DNA of 64,000 bases from assembly GCF_003432485.1 (NCBI RefSeq), contig NZ_QVNQ01000005.1:558001-622000 (forward strand), in the 5' to 3' direction. Positions within the stretch are counted from its first letter, which is position 1; each line of letters starts with the position of its first letter. The notes under the pieces are model-generated. The model saw only the letters and a program-made list of their open reading frames with translations, was not told the DNA's origin and did no database searches. The translations under genes were made by a program, and so were the position numbers. Shown here piece by piece: positions 17,677 to 25,947 of the stretch. Source of the stretch: Actinomadura spongiicola (lineage in GTDB: Bacteria; Actinomycetota; Actinomycetes; Streptosporangiales; Streptosporangiaceae).

Positions 17677-18087
17677 TTACAGGGGATCCTCTAGGGGAGC
17701 GAACATCGTATGGGACTCGTCCGCGGTGACCTTCCAGGATTTGGTCGAGATGTTCAGATCAAGCCAGACATCCGCGTCCTCGGGGAACCTTTCCCGGCCG
17801 AACGAACCGCGCATGGCACCGCCGGGTAGACGAATGCGCAGTGAATCACCGATCGAGGCGCCCAGGAGGGCGGTTTCCAGAACGGGATCGAGCTGACGCG
17901 CGCCTAGGGTGAAAGCGAGCATCCGGGGAAACTCGCCCGACCGTTCGAAGGGTTCTCCCGCCTCCAGCTCGGCCTCGGAGAACGCGGCCTCGTACGTCAG
18001 GACGATCGTCTGGCCCAGCTCGACCTCTCCGCCGCGACCGGGTTTCATCACCCGGACCTCGGGGTGGAAGTGCTCGCCTTCGGGCAT
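17677..18087 (-). CDS. FKBP-like peptidyl-prolyl isomerase domain protein
   Basis: A 136-residue protein with the layout of an FKBP domain: GGEVELGQTIVLTYEAAF, then a F-E-R-S motif, then LAFTLGARQLDPVLETALLG (equivalent of the conserved LG..Q..P..E.AL.GM), GDSLRIRLPGGA and DADVWLDLNIS. Several PPIase active-site aromatics are not obvious, so catalytic activity is uncertain. The start at 18087 (MPEGEHFHPE) follows GAGGGAG. It is the most upstream gene of the minus-strand island operon, 44 bp ahead of the methyltransferase. A chaperone or substrate-binding role is possible. Confidence 0.6.
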   Translation of the reverse strand: MPEGEHFHPEVRVMKPGRGGEVELGQTIVLTYEAAFSEAELEAGEPFERSGEFPRMLAFTLGARQLDPVLETALLGASIGDSLRIRLPGGAMRGSFGRERFPEDADVWLDLNISTKSWKVTADESHTMFAPLEDPL

Positions 18088-18676
18088 GCTGGACACTCCC
18101 TCGGATGTGGTCACGGCCGCGCCGTTCCGTCGCGGTCGAACCCGGCGCCGGATCGGCCATGATACGACCATTCTCAACCTCATCACCATCTAAACCACGT
18201 TTCCCCCGAATCACCGGCCCGCGATGTGGCCAGGTTCTGCCGAGGCGACGGTCGTCGCCAAGAATCCGGACATCGCACCCATCCATGTCGACGACGCCCT
18301 CCCTGCCATGCCGCCGGAACGCACGCCGCGCCGCTACGGCGGGACGGCCACGGTGGACGACCGTGCGACGCTCACCGCGGGCCACAGGCGGAGCGTCCCC
18401 AGCCGACCGCGGGGGCCCGGGACGGTGCCGCGCGCCGGCTTCCCGGCAATCCGCGTCGAACGCGCCCCCGCCATTCCGGGCGGGGCCGCTTACCTCGGAG
18501 CCGCTCACATCCGTCGATCCCTTCCGCGACCGGGGAGCAGCTGGCAAACTATCCCTGTCTCCGCGAAACATGACGCACTCGGATGGCCCTCGGGCCACCC
18601 GAGTACGGGCGGGACGGGAAGATTCCGGAACGGATTCCGGCACGGTCAACGAGTTGCCGACTGCGGGGAGAGCCAC
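18088..18676. other. Divergent intergenic region, about 590 bp
   Basis: Lies between the FKBP-like gene (minus) and the aldo/keto-reductase-like gene (plus). It must hold the promoters of both island transcription units. The part near 18150-18200 is less GC-rich than the surroundings. I see no clear -35/-10 pair, operator or convincing small gene. Confidence 0.5.
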
Positions 18677-19636
18677 ATGATCGCTGAAGGTATCGGCCTG
18701 GGGACTTTCCCATTCAGTAACGTTTTCAGTCGCGTCACGGCGGAGGAGGCGGAAAGGATCGTCCACGCATTTCTCGACGGCGGTGGACGGTACATCCAGA
18801 CGGCGCCGTACTACGAGGGCGTCGACTCTCTGGTCGGCTCGATCCTCCGGTCGGTCGACCGTGACCGTTTCGCGCTGGGAACGCTCTGCGTCAAGGACCG
18901 GGAGTCCAGGCGCGCGGGCAGCCGCGCCGCCGTGACGGCCCAGTGCGAGGACTCCCTGCGGCACCTCGGGCTTGACTATATCGACCTTTATCTCACGTCC
19001 ACGACGAAGGCGACCGACGCCTCGTTCGCGGAGACCATCCAGGCGATGCTCGACCTGCGCGACCAGGGCAAGGTCCGGGAGATAGGCGTCTGCAACGTGA
19101 CGTTGCCGCAATTGGAGGAATACAACCACGACGGCGCCGTGAGCCATGTGCAGAACCGTCTCAGCCTCATCGACCAGTCCGGTGACCGCGACGTTCGCGA
19201 GTACTGCGCGCGGAACGGGATCGGGCTCGTCCCCTACAACGTCATCGAGTGGGGCCTGCTGACCGGCAAGGCGCTCGACGAATGGTCCCTGCGGGACGGC
19301 GACATCCGCGGCGGGCTGCCGATCTTCGGGGACGAGCCCCGCGGGGTCCTCCGGGAATGGGTGGTCAACGACCTGCGGCCGATCGCGGCGGACTGCGGCC
19401 AGTCCATCGAGGCCCTGGCGATCCACTGGGCGCTCAGCCAGCCCGGGGTGGCCTTCTGCCCCGTCGGCGCCACCACCGTCGACCAGATCACGTCCTCGCT
19501 CCGGGCGGCGGAGCTGTCCGGACGCACCGACGTCGTCTCCGCGCTCGACGACGCGTACGACCGGCTGGTTCAGCAGGTACGCGACAAGTCGGGCAAGGAG
19601 CTCAACGAGTTCCTGCGCAACTCCTACGGGCAGTGA
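18677..19636 (+). CDS. Aldo/keto reductase-like protein with altered catalytic residues
   Basis: A 319-residue protein with the AKR (TIM-barrel) layout: IGLGTFPFSNVF, AHAFLDGGGRYIQTAPYY-like strand 2, SLVGSILR, the SLRHLGLDYIDLYL strand, GKVREIGVCNV, HVQNRLSLID and GLVPYNVIEWGLLTGK. The barrel is intact, but two of the four catalytic positions are substituted. The Asp of the usual DTA..Y is Gln (QTAPYY), and the His after DLYL is Ser (DLYLTS). Tyr and Lys are retained. Normal carbonyl reduction is therefore doubtful. ATG 18677 has GGGGAG upstream. It is divergent from the FKBP-like operon. Confidence 0.82.
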   Translation: MIAEGIGLGTFPFSNVFSRVTAEEAERIVHAFLDGGGRYIQTAPYYEGVDSLVGSILRSVDRDRFALGTLCVKDRESRRAGSRAAVTAQCEDSLRHLGLDYIDLYLTSTTKATDASFAETIQAMLDLRDQGKVREIGVCNVTLPQLEEYNHDGAVSHVQNRLSLIDQSGDRDVREYCARNGIGLVPYNVIEWGLLTGKALDEWSLRDGDIRGGLPIFGDEPRGVLREWVVNDLRPIAADCGQSIEALAIHWALSQPGVAFCPVGATTVDQITSSLRAAELSGRTDVVSALDDAYDRLVQQVRDKSGKELNEFLRNSYGQ

Positions 19637-19654
19637 CCGGCCCGGCCGCGGAGG

Positions 19655-20884
19655 TCAGAGTTCGCGGAGGCGGGCGGTCAGGTAGCGGCGTTCGGGCTCG
19701 GTGGGCGCCAGCTTCAGCGCCTCCTCGTAGGACGCCCTGGCCTCGGCGGCGCGGCCGTCCCGGCGGAGCAGGTCGGCCCGGGTCGCGGGGAGCAGGTGGT
19801 ATCCGGCGAGCCGCCCCGACGCCGTGAGCTCGTCGACGAGGGCGAGGCCCGCCGCGACGCCGTCGGCCATCGCGACCGCGACGGCGCGGTTGAGCTCCAC
19901 CACCGGGGACGGCGCCAGCCGTGCCAGCTCGCCGTACAGGGCCGCGATCTGCGACCAGTCCGTGCTCGCCGCGTCGGGCGCGGTGGCGTGGCAGGCCGCG
20001 ATGGCGGCCTGCACCTGGTACGGGCCGGGGCGGCCGAGGGCCATCGCCCGGTCGAGCGACGCCACGCCCTCGGCGATCAACTCCCGGTCCCACCGGGAGC
20101 GGTCCTGATTCTCCAGGGTGACCAGGACGCCGCCGCGGGTGCGCGTCGCGCGGCGGGCCTCGTGCAGCAGCATCAGCGCGAGCAGTCCGCGCGGCTCGGG
20201 CTCGCGGGGCATCAACGTCACCAGGACCCTGGTGAGGCCGATCGCCTCCGCCGTCAGCGCCGGGTGCCGGTCGTCCTCGTCATAGCCCTCGTTGAAGATC
20301 AGGTAGAGGACGGCGAGGACGGCGGCGAGCCGTTCCGGAAGGTGCTCGGCGGGCGGCACCCGGTACGGGATGCCGGCCTCCCGGATCTTGCGTTTCGCGC
20401 GGACCAGGCGCTGCGCCATGGCGGGCTCCGCGGTCAGGAAGGCCCGGGCGATCTCGGCGGTGCTCAGCCCGGCGAGCGTGCGCAACGTGAGCGCGACCCG
20501 GGCCGGGAACGGCAGCGCCGGATGGCAGCAGGTGAAGATCAGCCGAAGTCGTTCGTCCGGAAGCGGCTCCGGCGGCGGCTCGCCGGGACCGCCCGGCACG
20601 GTCGTCAGGGCGGCGAGCCCGCGAAGCTTGGCCGTCCCCGTGGCGTCGCGGCGCAACCGGTCGATGGCGCGGTTGCGGGCGGTCGTGGTGAGCCACGCGC
20701 CGGGCCGGCGGGGAACGCCGTCCCGCGCCCAGGTGGTCAGCGCGGCGGCGAAAGCGTCCTGCGCGCAGTCCTCGGCCAGGTCCCAGTCGCCGGTGACCGC
20801 GATCAGCGTCGCAACGACCTGACCCCATTCGTCCCGGTAGGCCGCGTCGACCGCCGTCCGGACGCGGTCGTCAGGCGCGCTCAT
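19655..20884 (-). CDS. ECF sigma factor, ECF42 type (with C-terminal TPR region)
   Basis: A 409-residue RNA polymerase sigma factor. The N-terminal half has the sigma-2 region (LAEDCAQDAFAAALTTWARDG, AWLTTTARNRAIDRLRR) and sigma-4 region (LTLRTLAGLSTAEIARAFL). Its conserved LIFTCCHPAL and LYLIFNEGY, and a long helical C-terminal domain (about residues 190-409), match the ECF42 group. ECF42 genes typically neighbour YCII/DGPF-domain proteins, as here. ATG 20884 overlaps the YCII stop by 4 bp (ATGA). No anti-sigma factor is seen, which also fits ECF42. Confidence 0.92.
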   Translation of the reverse strand: MSAPDDRVRTAVDAAYRDEWGQVVATLIAVTGDWDLAEDCAQDAFAAALTTWARDGVPRRPGAWLTTTARNRAIDRLRRDATGTAKLRGLAALTTVPGGPGEPPPEPLPDERLRLIFTCCHPALPFPARVALTLRTLAGLSTAEIARAFLTAEPAMAQRLVRAKRKIREAGIPYRVPPAEHLPERLAAVLAVLYLIFNEGYDEDDRHPALTAEAIGLTRVLVTLMPREPEPRGLLALMLLHEARRATRTRGGVLVTLENQDRSRWDRELIAEGVASLDRAMALGRPGPYQVQAAIAACHATAPDAASTDWSQIAALYGELARLAPSPVVELNRAVAVAMADGVAAGLALVDELTASGRLAGYHLLPATRADLLRRDGRAAEARASYEEALKLAPTEPERRYLTARLREL

Positions 20885-21216
20885 TCCCAGAGGGGACGGA
20901 TCTCGATGCCGCCCCGGCGGGCGTAGGGATGGCCCGCGGCGATCTGGATGGCCTCGTCCAGGTCCGCGCAGTCGATGATCACCACGCCGCCGACGAAGTC
21001 CTTGGTCTCGGCGTACGGCCCGTCGGAGATCAGCGTCTCGCCCTCGCGGACCCGGACCGAGGTCGCGTCGACCACGGGGCGCAACCGGACGCCGATCACC
21101 TCGGCGCCGCGCCGTGCCACGTCGGCGCACCACGCCCGGTGCGCCGGGTCGGCCGCGATCTCCTCGTTGCTCGGCGCGTCGGTCTCGTCGTCGCAGATCA
21201 ACAGCGCATATCTCAC
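20881..21216 (-). CDS. YCII-related (DGPF-domain) protein
   Basis: A 111-residue protein with MRYALLICDDE at the start and the family motif ISDGPYAETKDFVGGVVIID. It ends EIRPLWE, as usual. YCII/DGPF proteins are the standard genomic partner of ECF42 sigma factors; their biochemical role is unclear. The GTG start overlaps the rhodanese stop (GTGA), and its own stop overlaps the sigma gene start. Confidence 0.92.
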   Translation of the reverse strand: MRYALLICDDETDAPSNEEIAADPAHRAWCADVARRGAEVIGVRLRPVVDATSVRVREGETLISDGPYAETKDFVGGVVIIDCADLDEAIQIAAGHPYARRGGIEIRPLWE

Positions 21217-21641
21217 ACCACCGATTCTGCCCGACCGGGCGAGGCGGGCTCACCACCGGTCACGGGCAGGCCCGCCGCGCGCCAGGCGCGGAGGCCCCCG
21301 GCCACGTCGGTCGCGTGGCGCAGGCCGAGGTCCTGCAGCGACGCGGCGGCCAGGCTGGAGGTGTAGCCCTCCGAGCACAGGACGATCACGCGCAGGTCGT
21401 GGCCGGTCGCCTGCGGGATGCGCGCGTCGGACGCCGGGTCGAGCCGCCACTCCAGGACGTTGCGTTCGATCACGAGCGCGCCGGGCACCTCACCCTCGTC
21501 CGCGCGCTGGGCGGCGGGGCGGATGTCGACCAGGAGGTCGCCCGCCCGCCACCGTGCGTGCGCCGCCTCGGGGGTCAGGCGCCGCAGGCGCGACCGGGCC
21601 TCGGCCAGGACGTCGTCGATGGTCCGTGGGCTGCTCACCAC
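21213..21641 (-). CDS. Rhodanese-domain sulfurtransferase
   Basis: A 142-residue single-domain rhodanese. The active-site Cys lies in VIVLCSEGYTSSLAA, and the GDLLVDIRPAAQR and GEVPGALVIERNVLEW segments are typical. It follows cysteine dioxygenase with overlapping stop/start (TGGTGA). It likely handles sulfane sulfur arising from cysteine turnover (inference from context). Confidence 0.9.
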   Translation of the reverse strand: MVSSPRTIDDVLAEARSRLRRLTPEAAHARWRAGDLLVDIRPAAQRADEGEVPGALVIERNVLEWRLDPASDARIPQATGHDLRVIVLCSEGYTSSLAAASLQDLGLRHATDVAGGLRAWRAAGLPVTGGEPASPGRAESVV

Positions 21642-22087
21642 TGCGCGGCCTCCTCGGTGGCCAGGCGCACCAGCCGGTCGCCGACCAGGTCGTAACGGTT
21701 CATGGTCGTCAGGGGCGGCGAGTACACGTGGACGCTGACCGCGGGCGCGAACGACCCGTTGCGGACCTCGTGCACGTACTCGGGACCGAACGCGCGGGCC
21801 CGCCCCGGCGTGATCTCGCGCACTCCGCTCAGATCCCGCTCCTCGAGACTACCGAGAGCGACCGCGAAGGCACCGCGCGAACCGCCGTGATCATGCAATC
21901 CCGTCGTCTGGCCGGGCAACCAACTGATCAGCCAGATCTCCTGATCGTCATACCGGTGCAGGCGCTCGTACCAGCGTCCCTGCGGGTCCAACCGCACGCG
22001 CGGCAACCATTCGGCGGAGCGTTCCGCCAGCTCGGCGGCGGTAGCGGCCAGTACAGAACCCCGTGATGTGGTCGTGCTGATTGTCAT
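21635..22087 (-). CDS. Cysteine dioxygenase-family cupin
   Basis: A 150-residue cupin matching bacterial type I cysteine dioxygenases. The iron ligands are GLHDHGGSRGAF (two His) and EYVHEVRN (third His), and SVHVYSPPL with MNRYDL follows. It oxidises cysteine to cysteine sulfinate. It lies 27 bp downstream of cysA, so sulfate import and cysteine breakdown genes share an operon. The C-terminal end overlaps the rhodanese start. Confidence 0.92.
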   Translation of the reverse strand: MTISTTTSRGSVLAATAAELAERSAEWLPRVRLDPQGRWYERLHRYDDQEIWLISWLPGQTTGLHDHGGSRGAFAVALGSLEERDLSGVREITPGRARAFGPEYVHEVRNGSFAPAVSVHVYSPPLTTMNRYDLVGDRLVRLATEEAAQW

Positions 22088-22114
22088 GGCACGAGCATGG
22101 CAGCTATTTCCTAC

Positions 22115-23089
22115 TTAAGCAATCTGAATACTATGCTTGATCGCCGGGCGGGGTCGAACGTGCACCTCGGCGCCCTCCTCGATCGCGATCCGCTCGACGG
22201 TCTCCCTGGTCAGCTGGGCCCAGGCGGCCTGTTCTCCCTCGGCCCCCCGCACCGTGAACTCGACCCTGACCTCGAACCCGAGGCGCACCACCCGCGTGAT
22301 GACGGCCGGGCTCGTGCCCTCCCCCGGCTCGGTCCGGATCTCCACGTCGTGCGGTCGGATCAGCCGACCGTCGATCTCGGTGACGGGCCCGAGGAAGCGC
22401 ATCACGAACGGGCTCGCCGGGTTGTCGTAGATCTCGGCGGGCGCCCCCTGCTGCTGGACGACCCCGTCGGCCAGCAACACGATCGTGTCGGCGACCTCGA
22501 TCGCCTCCTCCTGGTCGTGGGTGACGAAGACGGTCGTCACGTGCACCTCGTCGTGCAGGCGGCGCAACCAGGCCCGCAGCTCCTTGCGGACCTGGGCGTC
22601 GAGCGCGCCGAACGGCTCGTCCAGCAGCAGCACCTCGGGATCCACGGCCAGCGCCCGGGCCAGGGCCATGCGCTGCCGCTGCCCGCCCGACAGCTGCGCG
22701 GGGTAACGCTCGGCGAACTGGTCGAGGTGGACCAGGTCCAGCAGTTCCCCGACGCGCTTCTTGATCTCGTCCTTCGGACGCTTGCGGATCCGCAGCCCGA
22801 ACGCGACGTTCTCGAAGACCGTCATGTGCTTGAACGCGGCGTAGTGCTGGAAGACGAACCCCACGTCGCGGCGCTGCGGCGGCAGCCTGGTCGCGTCCCG
22901 GCCGGAGATCACCACCTGGCCCGAGTCGGGACGCTCCAGCCCCGCGATCACGCGCAGCAACGTCGACTTGCCGCCGCCGCTCGGACCGAGCAGCGCGGTC
23001 AGGGAGCCGGAGGTCACGTCCACCGACACGTCGCGCAGCACGGCGGCGTCGCCGAAGGACTTGTTCACACCACGAATCTCGATCGCCAT
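22115..23089 (-). CDS. cysA: Sulfate/thiosulfate ABC transporter ATP-binding protein
   Basis: A 324-residue ATPase: Walker A GPSGGGKST, Q-loop GFVFQHYAAFKH, signature LSGGQRQRM, Walker B LLLDEPFGAL and switch His FVTHDQEEA. The C-terminal region (about 235-324) is a TOBE-like domain with IRPHDVEIRTEP. Start ATG 23089 shares one base with the cysW stop (TGATG). Together with CysT and CysW it imports sulfate or thiosulfate. Confidence 0.94.
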   Translation of the reverse strand: MAIEIRGVNKSFGDAAVLRDVSVDVTSGSLTALLGPSGGGKSTLLRVIAGLERPDSGQVVISGRDATRLPPQRRDVGFVFQHYAAFKHMTVFENVAFGLRIRKRPKDEIKKRVGELLDLVHLDQFAERYPAQLSGGQRQRMALARALAVDPEVLLLDEPFGALDAQVRKELRAWLRRLHDEVHVTTVFVTHDQEEAIEVADTIVLLADGVVQQQGAPAEIYDNPASPFVMRFLGPVTEIDGRLIRPHDVEIRTEPGEGTSPAVITRVVRLGFEVRVEFTVRGAEGEQAAWAQLTRETVERIAIEEGAEVHVRPRPAIKHSIQIA

Positions 23090-23877
23090 CAGGAGCCGTC
23101 CCTGGGTCGCAGAAGTTTGGTCGCCAACAGCCCGGCGACCGCGAGGACCGCCAGCGCGAGCGCGGCGGAGTAGGACGCCTGCACGTCGAAGTTCTCGAAT
23201 CGCTCCTCGACGAACAGGGTCAGGGTCTGGGTCTCGTCGACCGTCCGGCCGGAGACGACGGCGACCGCGCCGTACTCCCCCAGCGCGCGGGCCAGGGACA
23301 GCACGATGCCGTAGCCGAGCGCCGCCCGGATGCTGGGCAGGGTGACGCGGCGGAAGGTCTGCCAGCCGCCCGCCCCCAGCGTCCGCGCGGCCTGCTCCTG
23401 CTCGTCTCCGAGTTCCTCCAGGACCGGGACGATCGAGCGCACCACCAGGGGCAGACACACGAACACCGTCGCCAGCACCATGCCCGGCGTGGAGAAGATG
23501 ATCTGGATGCCGCGGCCCTCGAACCAGCCGCCGACCGGGCTGAACGTGCCGTACACGAGGATCAGCGCCAGGCCGACCACGACCGGGGACACCGCGAGCG
23601 GCAGGTCGATCAGCGCGTTGAGCAGGCGCTTGCCCGGGAACTCGTGCCGGGCGAGCAGCAGCGCGGCCACCACACCGAACACGGTGTTGAGGACCACGGC
23701 CCAGCCCGCGACCACGAGGGTCACCTGGAAGGCGTGCAGCGCCGAATGCGTCGTGAGCGCGTCGATGAACGGGCCGGGCCCGTCGCCGAACGTCCGCCAG
23801 CCGATCAGCGCCACCGGCAGGATCAGCAGGAACAGCAGATAGATCAGGACGATCACGCGGAGCACGTGCTTAACCAC
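23089..23877 (-). CDS. cysW: Sulfate ABC transporter permease subunit CysW
   Basis: A 262-residue permease with six hydrophobic helices and the EAA-type motif EEQ...EQAARTLGAGGWQTFRRVTLP. Other CysW hallmarks are LLNALIDLPLAVSPVVVGLA and ARALGEYGAVAVVSG. GTG 23877 overlaps the cysT end by 8 bp. Confidence 0.93.
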   Translation of the reverse strand: MVKHVLRVIVLIYLLFLLILPVALIGWRTFGDGPGPFIDALTTHSALHAFQVTLVVAGWAVVLNTVFGVVAALLLARHEFPGKRLLNALIDLPLAVSPVVVGLALILVYGTFSPVGGWFEGRGIQIIFSTPGMVLATVFVCLPLVVRSIVPVLEELGDEQEQAARTLGAGGWQTFRRVTLPSIRAALGYGIVLSLARALGEYGAVAVVSGRTVDETQTLTLFVEERFENFDVQASYSAALALAVLAVAGLLATKLLRPRDGS

Positions 23878-24820
23878 GGCGGGCCCCCCATCGGCGCAGC
23901 AGGTCGATCGCCAGCAGGACCAGCAGCGACAACGTGAGCAGCGCCGTCGAGATCGCGGCGGCGGCGGCGGTGTTGTCGCTCTCGATCTGGCCGAAGAGGT
24001 GGACGGCGGCGACCTGGGTCTTGAACGGAACGTTCCCGGAGATCAGGACCGTCGAGCCGAACTCCGCGACGGCGCGGGTGAAGGCCAGGGCCGTTCCGGC
24101 CAGCATGGCCGGGACCAGGTTCGGCAGGATGATCCGCCGGAAGATCGTCCAGTTTCCCGCGCCCAGCGACGCCGCGGCCTGCTCCATCTCCTTGTCCAAC
24201 TCCAACAGGACCGGCTGGACGGTGCGGACCACGAACGGCAGCGTCACGAACAGCAGCGCCACCACCACGCCGATCCGCGTATAGGCCAGCGTGATGCCGA
24301 CCGGGCTGTCGGTCCCGTACAGCGTCAGCAGGACGAGGCCCGCCACGATGGTGGGCAACGCGAACGGGAGGTCGATCAGCAGGTCGACCACGCCCTTCCC
24401 GGGGAAGGAGTCGCGCACGAGCACCCAGGCGATCAGCGTGCCCATGACCAGGTTCACCAGCGCCACGAACAGGGAGGCGATGACGGTGAGCTTCAGCGCG
24501 GCCCAGGCGTCCGGGGTGGTGATCGCGTCCCAGAACCCGCCGGGGCCCTGCTCGGCGCTCTTCCAGATCACGGCGCCCAGCGGAATCAGGACCACCGCGC
24601 TCAGGAAGATCGTCACGGTGCCGAGACCGATCGCGGTTCCGTCGCCGACCGGCCACCGCCCGGTGCCCGTGAACCTGCGGGGCCGCCCGGCCGACCCGTC
24701 CCGCTTCGTCATGTCCCGGGGCACGTCATGCGCCGTCTCATCCGGCGCCGTCCCGGCCGAGGGCGCGTCCTGGGACACGCCCTCCGCCGACACGTCCGGG
24801 GTCGTCTCGCTCGTCGCCAC
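23870..24820 (-). CDS. cysT: Sulfate ABC transporter permease subunit CysT
   Basis: A 316-residue permease. An unusually long hydrophilic N-terminus (about 55 residues, Asp/Thr/Ala-rich) precedes the first membrane helix (GTVTIFLSAVVLIPLGAVIW). The EAA motif is KEMEQAAASLGAGNWTIFRR, followed by RAVAEFGSTVLISGN. The GTG 24820 start is 6 bp after the binding-protein stop; a shorter start such as MTKRDG inside the leader is possible. Confidence 0.92.
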   Translation of the reverse strand: MATSETTPDVSAEGVSQDAPSAGTAPDETAHDVPRDMTKRDGSAGRPRRFTGTGRWPVGDGTAIGLGTVTIFLSAVVLIPLGAVIWKSAEQGPGGFWDAITTPDAWAALKLTVIASLFVALVNLVMGTLIAWVLVRDSFPGKGVVDLLIDLPFALPTIVAGLVLLTLYGTDSPVGITLAYTRIGVVVALLFVTLPFVVRTVQPVLLELDKEMEQAAASLGAGNWTIFRRIILPNLVPAMLAGTALAFTRAVAEFGSTVLISGNVPFKTQVAAVHLFGQIESDNTAAAAAISTALLTLSLLVLLAIDLLRRWGARRG

Positions 24821-24826
24821 GGAGTC

Positions 24827-25831
24827 CTAGCCCTCCACCGAGACGCCGATGCTCTTCTCGACCTCGGCCATGATGCCGCCCTTGGGGTTGAAGAACTCGC
24901 TGGTGACCTTCTTCCATCCGCCCAGGTCGGCGATGGTGAACAGGCCGGACGGCCGCGGGAACTTCTCGGCGCCGGGAACGCCGTCGGTCACGGGCCGGTA
25001 GCCGTTCTTGACGAAGATCTCCTGCGCCTTCTTGCCGTACAGGAACTTGAGGAAGGCGCGGGCCTCCTCCGGGTTGGCGCTGTTCTTCGTCACCGCCACC
25101 GGGTTCTCGATCAGGAGCGTGGAGTCGGGCACCGTGTAGTCGAGGGGCTGCTTGCTCTGCTGCGCGAAGATCGCCTCGTTCTCGTAGGCGAGGAGCACGT
25201 CGCCCTTGCCGCCCGAGAAGGTCTGCAGCGACTTGCGGGCGCTGGAGTCCTGGACGGGAACGTTCTTGAACAGGGTGTGCAGGTACGCGGTGCCCGTCGC
25301 CTTGTCGGCGCCCTTGTTCGCCTTGGCGCCGTAGGCGGCCATCACGTTCCAACGCGCCCCACCCGAGGTGAAGGGGTTGGGGGTGATGACCTCGACACCG
25401 GGCCTGGTGAGGTCGTCCCACGTCCTGACGTTCTTCGGGTTGCCCTTGCGGGTGGCCAGGACCACCACGGAGTCGGTGACCATCCCCTTCTCCGGCCCGG
25501 TGTTCCAGTCGGGGGCGACGAAGCCGCCGTCGACGAGGCGCGTCATGTCCGGCTCCAGGGACAGCGCGACGATGTCGGCCTTCAGGCCGGACGCCACGGC
25601 CCGGCTCTGTTCGCCGGACGCGGCGAACGACTTGGTGAACGTGACCTTCTTGCCCTCCGGCGTCTTGCGGTACTCCTTGATGATCTCCTCGTACGCGGCC
25701 TGGGGCGTGGAGTAGGCCACCAGCGAGAGCCGGACCTTCCCGCCCCCGGCGTCGGCCGACCCGCCGCAGGCCGCCGCTCCCGCGACGATCGCGGCCATCC
25801 CCAGCAGCCACCCGATCGTGCGTCCAGGCAT
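24827..25831 (-). CDS. Sulfate-binding lipoprotein of the ABC transporter
   Basis: A 334-residue extracellular binding protein of the Sbp/CysP family. The signal peptide is GWLLGMAAIVAGAAACGG with the lipobox Cys at about residue 21, so it is membrane-anchored. Family motifs include SLVAYSTPQAAYEEIIKEY, FTKSFAASGEQSRAVASGLKADIVALS and PGVEVITPNPFTSGGARWN. ATG 25831 is preferred over an upstream ATG because GGTGGGG precedes it. It is the first gene of the sulfur operon. A short divergence from the sulfate-specific motif leaves thiosulfate possible. Confidence 0.93.
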   Translation of the reverse strand: MPGRTIGWLLGMAAIVAGAAACGGSADAGGGKVRLSLVAYSTPQAAYEEIIKEYRKTPEGKKVTFTKSFAASGEQSRAVASGLKADIVALSLEPDMTRLVDGGFVAPDWNTGPEKGMVTDSVVVLATRKGNPKNVRTWDDLTRPGVEVITPNPFTSGGARWNVMAAYGAKANKGADKATGTAYLHTLFKNVPVQDSSARKSLQTFSGGKGDVLLAYENEAIFAQQSKQPLDYTVPDSTLLIENPVAVTKNSANPEEARAFLKFLYGKKAQEIFVKNGYRPVTDGVPGAEKFPRPSGLFTIADLGGWKKVTSEFFNPKGGIMAEVEKSIGVSVEG

Positions 25832-25947
25832 GCCGTTACCCCACCTTCTATACATGTTCGGTCAAGAAAGGATGATACAGGCGTCTGCGCGTCGTCAAGG
25901 CGTGACTACGTGAGGTAAAACATGGCCGGTCACGGCCAGGAACGAGC

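Noticed and set aside
17846..19426. 526-codon minus-strand frame across the divergent island gap and the AKR gene
   Set aside because: Antisense to the AKR gene and overlapping the FKBP-like gene in another frame; no domain.
10845..19636. Reading the island as an ordinary RiPP or polysaccharide cluster
   Set aside because: No precursor peptide, glycosyltransferase, polymerase or exporter is present, and the NACHT and EAD-peptidase pair is not typical of such clusters. It remains an alternative for the flanking enzymes.
25832..25947. TTGACG and TATCAT as a promoter for the sulfate-binding-protein operon
   Set aside because: Spacing is only 15 bp and the match is weak, so it was not listed as a feature.
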